A model generated the notes under the pieces. It was given only the letters and a program-made list of their open reading frames with translations. It searched no databases and was not told where the DNA came from. The position numbers and the translations under genes are program-made. From the NCBI GenBank assembly GCA_010015675.1, contig ML977006.1:429964-468262 (forward strand): 38,299 nucleotides of DNA, written 5' to 3'. Below, piece by piece: positions 1 through 9,344 of this stretch (positions are counted from its first letter, which is position 1; the number at the start of each line of letters is the position of its first letter). Source of the stretch: Byssothecium circinans. Its lineage: Eukaryota; Ascomycota; Dothideomycetes; Pleosporales; Massarinaceae.

Positions 1-1233
1 AAGGAACTTCTCCTCTGCCTAGCAGACGGGTTAGCAAGCTTTATGAAAAGCAAGAAACGTAGAGGGCTGTTTTACTAGTAGATTCTCATCCTCGTTCTTA
101 AAGGACTCTCTGTCCTTACCCCAAATGATCGTTTGGGCGCCTAAGTTAAGAACATGGCAGGTGCAACGGAGCCGACGGTAAGGAGCGTAGAAGCTATACT
201 CATCACCTAGAGTAGTCATGGCCGTGTCGTTATTTGTCGCGTCATTGAGTACAAAGTATCCAACGCGCTGCTTGTTAACGCTGAAGGCTTGAAGCGTCTT
301 ACTCACCACTTCAGCAATATTGTCGCCACAGTGCTTGCCATGTAGGACTGGAAGGCCAAGCAGGTAGTCCTTAACGTTGCCTGCCTTATTCAGATAGTGT
401 ATATAGATCCTAGTGAGAGCGCGCTTGCCGCCTATCAAAGTCCAATTGTTAAAGGATACGTGTATGAGCGACTTTGCGCGGCGGAGGTGCTCTGCGACAG
501 CGGGGATATAGGCGTGGTATTCAGCTAAAATATGATCGCGAAGGGTATTGTGGCTCCGCTAGAGGACCTGCTCTACTAGTGGGTTTGCAGCAGCGATCAT
601 ACGGCGGAAAGTAGGCGCCTTAATTATCTGGAGGCTCTGGTTATCAGCCTGCACCCAGTCTTTTACAGCGTCAAGGAAGCGCTTCTGTGAGAAGCTAGAG
701 GCCATCTAGTTAGCTACCTCTTGCGAGATCTTGACGCCTTTGAACTGGAGCTGGTTAACGATAGAGCTAGTTACTATAGGAAGCTAAAAGTTAATCTTAC
801 TATTATAATTAATCCCATGACCACGCGTCTTCTAGTTAAGATAAGAAGCAGCTAAGGACGTGTAGCTCGTGACGCAGTACTCGCCACCGCTAATTTTATG
901 CGTGTAGTAATAGTGACAGAGCCAGTAGTTCTGCTGCTTCTCGCGGTGCCAAATAGGCCAGCCGTACTCGTATATCCAGCTTGGTTTGCCCTTTAGATGC
1001 TGCGTAAAACGCTTCTGTAGGTAAGGGACACGCGCCCAGTTAAGGCCTTCGAATAGATGGTCGTCGCTATCATCATCAAGGGGTGCGAGGGCTCGAGCAG
1101 CTTGAATTGCGTCATCTGGAGGGTTAACAGGCGTCTCAACGGCAGGCGCGATAGAGGGCGCTTTTTAGGGTGGATTTCTACGGTATTCGCGCGCAATGGT
1201 CTCCCTAGAGACCTTCTTGAGGTTGCTGTTCAT
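1..1233 (-). pseudogene. hAT transposase, nonsense-mutated, C-terminal part outside window
   Basis: From ATG at 1233 one frame runs without indels to the window edge (411 codons). It has stops at codons whose complements are 1165-1167 (TAA), 832-834, 784-786, 706-708, 559-561 (all TAG), 31-33 (TAA) and 19-21 (TAG). The N-terminal third has a BED-type zinc-finger-like stretch: WIYEYGWPIWHREK, then a Cys/His/Tyr-rich run in which the usual second cysteine looks lost. The RNase H-like core follows, with VSFNNWT, YFVLNDATNND and LRCTCHVLNLGAQTIIWGKD, which match the hAT pattern. No stop is TGA; the TAG/TAA excess fits CpA-to-TpA change. Not functional as it stands. Confidence 0.85.
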
Positions 1234-1340
1234 CTAGGGCTTTAAAATAGCGTAGGATAGGTGTTAGTGGATAGGTAAAGGTAGGTGATAGCAGCCCATT
1301 GATACGCGTCATGATGTTTACTATTAGCTTAATCTCGCTT

Positions 1341-1639
1341 ATAACGTATCCGTGCGCGTAATGCGCGGATTCGCGTGATGCGCCGCTTTTTACTAGGAAA
1401 ATCAAAGAAAATAAGCAACTTTAAAGTTATATAACTCTTTAACTACCTTTTCTTTTTAAAAGCTTCCTTAACTAAAGTTATAGAGAAAGACTATCTTTAT
1501 AACTCTAGAATTTTAGTTTTCTAATAATAATTAGTTTTAAGAAAAAAGTATAAAAGTACTAAAACTTAAGTCTCTAAATTTTAAAAATAATATTTTTTTA
1601 GGAGTAAAGTATGCTATTTAGAATATATTTTATATTAGG
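1341..1639. repeat. Left arm of long AT-rich inverted repeat
   Basis: This arm is the reverse complement of 1753-2051. I compared several stretches of the arm base by base and saw no mismatch. The outer ~50 bp are GC-rich with CGCG words and the inner part is AT-rich. It begins 107 bp upstream of the hAT transposase start codon. Confidence 0.9.
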
Positions 1640-1752
1640 ACTTTTTCTTAGAAAGAACTACTTAAGAAGATAAATTATATTTCCTAATTTTCTTATTTAA
1701 AAAAGATAAAAAGATAATATAACTTTCTAGTTAATAGTTTTATTAGAAAGAC

Positions 1753-2051
1753 CCTAATATAAAATATATTCTAAATAGCATACTTTACTCCTAAAAAAAT
1801 ATTATTTTTAAAATTTAGAGACTTAAGTTTTAGTACTTTTATACTTTTTTCTTAAAACTAATTATTATTAGAAAACTAAAATTCTAGAGTTATAAAGATA
1901 GTCTTTCTCTATAACTTTAGTTAAGGAAGCTTTTAAAAAGAAAAGGTAGTTAAAGAGTTATATAACTTTAAAGTTGCTTATTTTCTTTGATTTTCCTAGT
2001 AAAAAGCGGCGCATCACGCGAATCCGCGCATTACGCGCACGGATACGTTAT
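1753..2051. repeat. Right arm of long AT-rich inverted repeat
   Basis: Mirror copy of 1341-1639, separated from it by a 113-bp AT-rich spacer (1640-1752) that shows further imperfect self-complementarity. The outer end is followed directly by TTGCCTGATTAGGCAA (2051-2066), a small hairpin of its own with 6-bp stems. Confidence 0.9.
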
Positions 2052-2145
2052 TGCCTGATTAGGCAAATTGGCCTAAGGCTTAGAGACCTTAACACTATAA
2101 AACTATCGTGAGATTCTCTCCATTAAATATACGGCATATACCAGT

Positions 2146-2275
2146 CTGATAGTAGTCAGTCCTAGTCAGTCTAAGGCCTTCAGACTGACTGACTGCTATA
2201 AATCATGGCCTCAGACTGACTGGACTGACTGCTATATACCAGTCAGTCAGTCAGTCTTGTCAGTCCGGACTGACT
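2146..2275. repeat. Cluster of CAGTCAGT / GACTGACT repeats in both orientations
   Basis: About a dozen copies of GACTGACT or its complement lie here, some in tandem and some facing each other around TATA-rich spacers (for example near 2195 and 2240). The pattern resembles subterminal repeats of hAT elements or a small non-autonomous element. It abuts the start of a protein-like frame at about 2277. Confidence 0.75.
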
Positions 2276-2424
2276 GTTGACATCTCTGCTTGCGGCCGCC
2301 TATCCCACCGAGTCAGCTCCGCCCGCGTCAGTCGTCTTCGGATCCGTCGTCGACGTCGAGAACTTCAATGCCAAACACCCGTCAAGGCAGATAACTTCTG
2401 AGAACATGACCTTCACCTTCGACA

Positions 2425-2904
2425 ATGAAAGATAGTGCAAGTCACATGATGGAGGCTACAGACGGACAGCCCGGAGGCCTGTGGGCGTGCACAAGGCTAT
2501 ACTGGCAAGGAATATGCCAGTGGTTCAAACCTAAAGGTGTCGTGAATAACTGCCGCAAGGCGCAATTTGAGGGTACATGTAAGAATTTGCCTGACCCTGG
2601 AACCTTTCATTGGTATGATACGTTACTAACGTGGCGCATAGCCCGAGACGATTTCCTCTCGATCAGCCTAGACCACAACACCGTGTGCGCCATATATGCC
2701 GACTACGACTGTGACTGCTGGCAAGAAATCAAATCTGGCAACATGGGCGACGGTCATGATTGGCTGTGGCGCTTCCCGGGCGACGATCACCCGCAGTTTG
2801 CGGCTGGTAGCTGCAGGTGCTGGGTGACTTACGGTGGCAATTGGAACAGGAATGACATCTTAGATGGCAAGGGATTCTGCACAATCCATTCTCTGAAGGA
2901 TTAA
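2425..2904 (+). CDS. Cysteine-rich orphan reading frame
   Basis: 159 codons from ATG 2425. It has ten cysteines (in ACTR, ICQW, NNCRK, GTCK, TVCA, DCDCW, SCRCW and GFCT), many Trp and Asp, and no recognised domain. This start has no signal peptide. A separate upstream frame, 2277-2431, reads LTSLLAAAYPTESAPPAS and looks like the end of a signal peptide. That frame hits a stop at 2429-2431, just after this ATG, and runs back into the CAGT repeats. The locus may therefore be a secreted small protein gene broken by the repeat cluster and a frameshift, or this frame may be chance. I do not recognise a family. Confidence 0.35.
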   Translation: MKDSASHMMEATDGQPGGLWACTRLYWQGICQWFKPKGVVNNCRKAQFEGTCKNLPDPGTFHWYDTLLTWRIARDDFLSISLDHNTVCAIYADYDCDCWQEIKSGNMGDGHDWLWRFPGDDHPQFAAGSCRCWVTYGGNWNRNDILDGKGFCTIHSLKD

Positions 2905-3833
2905 GAGAATGGTTGGCTTGACAAGAACAAAATATAATAGAGGAGTCGGGAGGGAATGCAATCAAGACATTCCCAAGACTTCTAGGCTTTATGGCTACAT
3001 GGTTCCACTTTCAATAAATTAAGAAGCTCTGTGGAGCGGCATTGTAGCTCTACTAATAATGACTGGTACATAGCCACTTCTTTTCTTGGAGCCGAAAGAC
3101 ACGGCATGTTTTGAGACCTCACTGCGACTGTCAACGTTTAGCAACTCGAAGTCCACGTAATTCTTTTCACTCCACCCTTACATCGGCATTCTTCAATCCA
3201 CACGGCGCACTTCTCACTATTTTCCCTTCTTGATTTCTGTGCAAGTTTCATCATGCATACAGCATTGACAACAATCCTAGCACCCGACAAACAGGGGAAT
3301 GCGGTTTCTCGCGTATTGAGAGGCGCGAGAGGTGGGGTACAAATAGAGGAATGGACATGAGGAGGAGGCTGATGCCAACATTGAGAATAAATACCATAGC
3401 TGTGATGCCGTGATAAAGGATTTCTTAGTGATTCCGGGAGTCCAAATGGACTATAGGGAATTAGAAGGTCGTCTATTAGGGGTTGGACTGCAGACTTTGG
3501 CGTACTACTGCTTCACTGACATGCGGGCCTCGAATGATTTGCGCAAGGATACATAAGAAGTGTTCCGATGCCTGTAGTTAATAGCACATTGAATCAGGAC
3601 AACGATCCCAGTATCTTCAATGTACAACTAATAAGCCGTAAAACCGAAGTTAGAGGCTTTGACAACAAAGGTGGAGATTCACACCGGGGCGTAGAAAGCA
3701 AAGGCCTACTTTGTGTATGTGTGTGTGTGTGAGCAGAAATCGCGTTATTCGCCCATTCTTGTTGCTCTGGTGACAACGTCGGGAAGCTTGGATCCCCCAA
3801 TGCCTTGGAGCACCGTACGCAGAAGTAGCCGTT
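2905..3833. other. Gene-free stretch
   Basis: No supportable gene seen on either strand. A short GT microsatellite lies at about 3713-3732. Short open frames here lack codon or domain support. Confidence 0.6.
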
Positions 3834-4260
3834 TTATGTTTTCAGGATAGATCCAGCCCAATGGTCTTCTAAAGTTTTGATGTCTAGGCTAAAACGATCC
3901 AAGTGAACGCTGGGGCCGTTGACTTGTGGCTTCGCTACACATGTTAAGAAAGCTCATCAATTGAATCGCAGGATTTATGGTGATGTAATTCCCGTTACGT
4001 AGTGTGATTGGTCCGAAGATGAGTTCATTGACTTTGAGTTCCAGACCTTGGCTGTCGTGGCGCAGTTGTCGGCATAGGAATTTGAGTTTGTTCAAGGCGT
4101 GAAGATCATTGGATGTCCGTGTGAGCTTTGCAAAGCCGTTGTTGTAGTGCTGGGAGAGATACCAGCCGGTTCATGTAGAGCGTAGGTGTAGATCTGATCA
4201 CAGAGTTTATGGGGTCGAAGAGGCAGGGTTGCGGGTGGTTGGTTGATTATACTGATCGGT
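3834..4260 (-). pseudogene. F-box/2EXR-like fungal protein remnant, two frameshifts
   Basis: Read on the minus strand, 4260 to about 4160 gives a segment with LPLRPHKLCDQIYTYALHEP, resembling the LPLELRxxIYxYAL start of a large Dothideomycete family. The frame then shifts and continues with FAKLTRTSNDLHALNKLKFL, CRQLRHDSQGLELKVNELIF and LMSFLNMC. Near 3941 it shifts again into GPSVHLDRFSLDI and LEDHWAGSI, with a stop at 3834-3836. The order of parts matches the family: N-terminal motif, CRQ-RxE/D-GLELK core, C-terminal tail. Function of this family is unknown to me. Two shifts in ~430 bp make an active gene unlikely. Confidence 0.6.
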
Positions 4261-5387
4261 CGACGTTTTGTATATTTTTCAGGGCTTTGGTAGGTAGTGG
4301 ACGAGTGATTTAGGGATAGAAGAGAGTCAGCCTTTTATGGATAGTTAAGTTATTGGTCGATACCGCGCGAGGTTGGAATTGGTGTGCTGTACGCAACCAC
4401 TGCTTCACAAATCTTACATTTCACATGTACTTTGAGGCTATGGAGATCGCAAAGGATCAACTTCAATAGAAACAGGAAGCGAGCTGACAGTGAGTGATGC
4501 TAATGGCAGAGTCACGTAGTTGACTTTTCTATTGAGGGCCGATGAGATGCGGTATGACGCAGTGGGAACTTTTGGAGACATTTGCTGTCAATAAAGCTGA
4601 CTAGTTGATAATTCAGGAAAGAAATGAGAATGTTGCGTATAGGAGTAGATACAGGCGTGGTTGTGAGGAGACCGCGGTTCGTCCAAGCCCTTTCCGGACT
4701 AGGCTGAAGTTTGTGCTGACGTCGCGTGCTGAGAGATAACTCCTTTCCATCAAAACACCACAGCCCATCATCATCCATGCGAACTCCGTCATCTCTACTG
4801 CCACTTACTTGCTCTCGTTAATGTTGTCCCTCTACTCTGCGATTCAACCGTGTAGCGATGTCGACTCCCGACCTTTCGACAACTGGAGACTCACACGTAT
4901 ACATCACAGTTATGGAAGTTGCCGGTCATAGATGGCCATTGCGGAGGCTATCTACTTGTGAATGGAATGATTATGATTATGTGGTCTATGCGCACCTACT
5001 GATGAGACGCCGGTGACCGAATGCAGCAGTGTCTTGTGTGTCTAGTGCACAGCGACCGCCAGGACCGATAGCTCTCAACGAAACTTTTGCTTCCGTTGAT
5101 TGCGGTCTCCAGGAAGAGGCAAACCCCGCCAAATACCGCGGCCTTAATACCCGGGAAGAGAGAAGGAAAACGACCATGCAATGCCGGGATATTGAGAAAA
5201 GAAGGGGGGATGACTGTACTGACGCCAGACGCTCCCAAGAGGGAAAGCTGATCACGCCGGCGCCGGAAAGACAACTGAAAGATTACCAGCCTGGGGTGCT
5301 CAATCTCAAAGAGGAGGGACCAGACTAGATGGGGGAGGCCCATCGAGACGCAAATGCCTTGCCCGGAACCTCGATCAGCCTAGAGGC
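4261..5387. other. Gene-free stretch and 3' flank of the next gene
   Basis: Overlapping open frames of up to 115 codons exist on both strands between 4986 and 5343, but none has a recognisable domain and they exclude each other. I see no supportable gene. The last few hundred bases probably hold the 3' untranslated region of the minus-strand gene that ends at 5388. Confidence 0.5.
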
Positions 5388-7166
5388 TTAGTGACGAGCG
5401 TATCCACCGCTATTAGATTCAGTCAGTAAGGAACAGCAGCCGTTTTGGGAAAAAGCTTACCCAGGATAACCTCCACTACGTGCAACAGCAAGCTTGGCAC
5501 GGAGGCGCTTAGCTTTGGCATCGGCTTCAGCAGCTTCGATCTCTAGCTGAATAGGGTTCGCCTCATAATTGTCATCATCATTCATGCGCATGCCGTCCAT
5601 ATTGCCTTGATGCTGAAAGGTACCCAGATAGTTGGTGGGACCATCCTCATTATCCTCATCATCGAGCGGGATGGGATCTTGTTCTACTCCAGGCTCGCGC
5701 TTGATGGAGTTGTGCATGCGAGGCTCGTCCAAGTCTGCGGGTGAGTTGTAACCTCCACGACCTCCACGCGACGGAGTGTCCTCGTAGTACTCATCGTACT
5801 CGCGCTTTATCTTGGGCTGCAAAAGAGGAGAGAAACGCTCACGCCCATGGGAGCCGCCCTGAGAATTGGGGTTGCGTCCATGCGGATTCTCGACCAGGCT
5901 GGATGACGGAGGCATCATACCGTGCGGCGGAGGGGGGTAGGGTGGCATACCAGGATGACGCGCACGAGGGTGTTTCCCAGGATCCTGCGGGCCGTAGCCA
6001 TATGGGCCGTAACCATAGGGGCTGTACGGGTTCGGGGGATAACCTGTCATCTGAGGCGGAGGATAGCCGTAGCCGCTAGGGCCGCCAGGACCGCCATATC
6101 CCATGGGACCACCATAGCCATGCATGGGCGGTCCATAGCCACTGTACATCCGCTGATGAGGTGAGGGAGGCATCGAATCGGGGAGCTCCTGCTCTTTCGA
6201 TGGCTTGGACGGCTTCGATGCCTTCGGGGTCTTGGAAGACTGCCTGCCACTCTTCGAAACCCGTCTGGGTGGGTAGTGGATGCCACGCTGGACGTATTCT
6301 GCACTGGTTGGAGTTGCAGCTATCGCGAGTTCATCCTCGGAATCATTGGCTTCGACGTCGCTCTCATCAGCCTTGGCCTTGTACTTGAGCTTTCCGAAGT
6401 CGATGTCATCGTCGGAGTCTTCACCACCTGAACCAGCCCACATAATGTTGTCAATTTCTTTGTTGGACACCTGGTTCTCCTTCGTCTGGGCCATGAGGAG
6501 ATGCTTGTAGCGGATCTCGAAACTCGCCTTGCACGTCCAACCACGGATGATCATGTCCTCAATGACATCAAAGTCGGTGGTCACTAGTTGAGGCTTACGG
6601 TTGCCAGTGTGCTTGATGCGGTAGCGGACGACCTCGTTCATCGCCTTCTTCAGCTGGGCCTTGTCATCAGTCTGCTCGGCGACCATGAGGACTGCCTTGA
6701 GAACAGACGGCAACCAATTCTCCGGATCGGACTCGTGGGTGCGGTAGACCGAGCGCTTGCCGCTCTTGCGCTTGACGAGTGGCCGATGACACTTGGGGAT
6801 GTACGTCTTGATGAAGCCTTTGCCCCAGTACTTCTCGATGCGGCGGATAGTCTCCAACTTGGCCTTCATGTCGTTCTTGGAGACGGGCTTGGAAGAGATA
6901 GGTCGGGGCTTCTTGCTCGGCCTGTGCGACTTCTTGGGTGTGGTCTTGGGCGCCTCGCGATGAGCACGCAAAGTTGTGATGGTTTCGCGATGCTTCGACG
7001 GACGGCGCACTGCACGAAGGTCCCGGAGAGGACGATCATCGTCATCATCGTCGCTGATCTCTTGAATCGAGCGGTTCATGGGCGGCAGCGCCACCACTTC
7101 GGAACTCTCGAAAGTCTGGCTCGTGTCAAGGAGGGGCTGGGCAGGCGACAACTGGCTGTGCTCCAT
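5388..7166 (-). CDS. Conserved fungal nuclear-type protein with prion-like Gly/Tyr/Pro tract (DUF7717-like)
   Basis: Two coding exons, 7166-5461 and 5409-5388, joined across a 51-nt intron (GTAAGC donor, CTGAC branch, TAG acceptor). Splicing replaces the apparent stop after residue 569 and gives 575 residues ending GGYARH. Layout: acidic run (39-44), basic stretch (73-89) that could be a nuclear signal, globular domain about 101-225 rich in charged residues with RRIEKYWGKGFIKTYIPKCH, acidic linker 248-280, Lys/Ser/Pro repeats 303-325, then a low-complexity Tyr/Gly/Pro region 340-415. Two IKRE motifs (453-456 and 488-491) fit the SUMO consensus. The C-terminus is a helical, Ala/Lys/Glu-rich segment. 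I associate the globular part with DUF7717 from memory; function is not known. Confidence 0.8.
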
Positions 7167-7515
7167 GTGTGGCAGCTAAAAAGTGTTAGTGGCATCTATT
7201 CGCAAGGTCGGAACGGAAACCTGCCTCTTTCTCCGGGATGGTCTCGTTCTCATTGTCACCGGGGCGGTCATGAGGAGAAGACTCCAACTGCTCTTCGAGC
7301 GGCTCGGGAGCACCAGTCATCGTTGAGGTGTAGTACTGATCCTCCAGCTCGTCGTCAGCCGAAGCAGGCGAGTTGCGAGGTGTCGAGAGACGCTGCAGAG
7401 GTTCAGGTGAGGGAAAAATGCGCTTGTCGTTGTCCGACGCGCGCGCAATCTCGACTGCTGCGGGGGCTTCAAGCCTTCCTACGACGGAGGGCTTGATGCT
7501 AACGGCAAAAGCCAA
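7167..7515 (-). other. Leader or upstream exon of the preceding gene, with intron and upstream frame
   Basis: A 45-nt intron (7220-7176: GTTTCC donor, CACTAAC branch, TTTTAG acceptor) lies just upstream of the start codon at 7166. Above it the minus strand is open from about 7515. It reads as Ser/Pro/Glu/Asp-rich protein (SPEPLQRLSTPRNSPASADD), with an ATG at 7320 (MTGAPEPLEEQLES). Splicing this intron does not keep the upstream frame in phase with the main protein. It is therefore either an upstream frame in the leader, or an N-terminal exon that uses a splice site I could not identify. Confidence 0.45.
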
Positions 7516-9344
7516 AGAGAAAAGAGGGGATTTGGAGAGCTAGTACCTTTCGTAGTACGCGCAGGCACGGCTTTTGTGTGTAGGTTGTGGTGGTAGAGAG
7601 GGAGAGAGGGACGGTCGGACAGGTACTTATACGCCTCAGCGCTCACCCAGAGCTACGTAGTGAGAGCTATCCGACAGGCGCACAGGCCAGGGCCGTCCTC
7701 CGCCCTCCGACCGCCGATAGCAGCCGAAGATCGGGAAGTGATAGAAGATTGCTATATACCTAGGCAGAAGTGGCCATGGACAGGTGAGTTGGCTCGGTGG
7801 CGTGAAGCTTCGAGCGCTGAGTGAGGGCAAAATTGGCCTACTGAGCCTCCCTCGTGGACGCGGAGGGGTTGGTGTGGACGAGGTGCAGGATCATGAGCAT
7901 ACCGGAGTCCGCCCCTCACTGTGGCGCGGGGGCGAGGCCGGCGTTGCTTCGTGACTTTGACTGATTGATGAGAGCTTGATTTCGGATGACCATAGGCACG
8001 TGGTTGTTTGTCATGGCACAGAGTATGGCTGCCGGCCCATGTGCTTACATAGAGACGACTTGATTCCAGTAAGTTATCTAAAGTAGATCGTTGGGCATAC
8101 ATCGCAGGAGAGAAAAGTAGCAGCAGTGGCATGCTGAATATCCATGTTGTAATACTTCAGCGTCAAATATGGACTTTGACTAACTATGAGCATATCCCCT
8201 AATCCATCTTTATCTTCCCATCTTCAAGTCGGTGTGGACTCTTGAAGTCGTGGCTCCACACCTCGTTCGTGAATCATCCATTCACAAATCTCATTCCCTC
8301 GCTACAATGGTGTCTGCGAGCTGCCTAGGTGCTTTCCGGCCACTGTATTTGAAAGAAGGTTTTCACACCTCGAGCCATTGAAGTACGGTCAGCATGTATT
8401 TCCTTCCTTTCGGCACGACAGAATCCATCAGCATCCTTCGTCTTTGCCTTCATAACCACGTTGAAGACGATGGTAGTCGCGGAGTACTCCTCTAGAATGG
8501 CTCTTGAAGCCCTGGCACTTACTCAAGCACCGATTCCTTTCCAGAAGCGACATGAGCGAGCTATCCCCCAGTGCTCCATTCCAGCCACGTACAGCACGTC
8601 GAATAGTCTACTTTCTAGCGTTTACAAGCTTTGAGCGGGGTGACCTGTAGTGGTCTCAATATTGAACAGTCACGCGAGCCTCAAGGCTCAAGATTGAACG
8701 GTGGTTGGCGTAATCGTAATCAAAAACTTCTCCTTCTAAAAACGTAAAGTCTAATCAAAGCTCTATCAACATCTAATATAGTAAAATTACAGAGACGTGG
8801 TGTAGTACTCTCCGCCCTCCGTGGCTGATATTCGGTGCAGACTGAAGGCTACAGGAGGTATGAGGAGGATGACTGCACACAAGCTGTTGGCATGTACGCT
8901 GTAGACTAATTTGTCTGTTCCGTACACTAACACGGGTATTCTTATGAAAGTTGTAGTTGATGAAGCAGCTCATGCCACCACGGCTATCGAGGTGTTCAGG
9001 CCAGTCTCGTACTTGCGGGACAGAGAGGGTTTGCGTTGAAGGTTAAGGGGAGAATGGTTCCAAAACAAGTATTGTAATTGATAACGTCTGAGGAAGGTTC
9101 TTGTGGTGACATCAGGGGCAGCGTAGTCATGTGACCCTGCTTAAAAGGGGAATCCCGCCTATACCTAGGGCAGATTGAAGTCAAAACTTTAGAAATGTTC
9201 ATTAGAAGAAGAGATTATAGAATCAATTTCGATTGGAAGATCGATTGTCAGACAAATCATCAGCACCCGTCCACCGCTCGCTATACACAGGCAGATCGTG
9301 TGCGTAGTAGAGGGCCAAACGACAACAGATTGAGACGGCTTCGC
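7516..9344. other. Long intergenic stretch, no gene seen
   Basis: Promoter side of the 5388-7166 gene, with pyrimidine-rich stretches on its coding strand. Open frames at 7752-8132, 8773-8973 and 8996-9202 (minus) show no domain, no splice context and no start context worth reporting. No RNA gene recognised. Confidence 0.5.

Larger units (their letters stand above)
1..2275 (-). mobile_element. hAT-family DNA transposon, left copy, cut by window edge
   Basis: The coding part is on the minus strand at 1-1233 and continues beyond the left edge. Upstream of its start codon lie an AT-rich inverted repeat (1341-2051) and a block of CAGTCAGT-type repeats (about 2146-2275) that could be subterminal transposase-binding sites. 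I could not fix the terminal inverted repeat or the 8-bp target duplication expected of hAT elements, so the right boundary is approximate. A related but not identical element lies at the other end of the window in the opposite orientation. Confidence 0.75.

Noticed and set aside
4986..5343. Overlapping frames of 89-115 codons on both strands
   Set aside because: They compete for the same DNA, lack domains and splice signals, and lie in the 3' flank of another gene.
6588..7496. 302-codon open frame on the plus strand
   Set aside because: It is antisense to the nuclear-type protein gene and its leader. It has no domain, and its open length follows from the GC-rich codons of the real gene.
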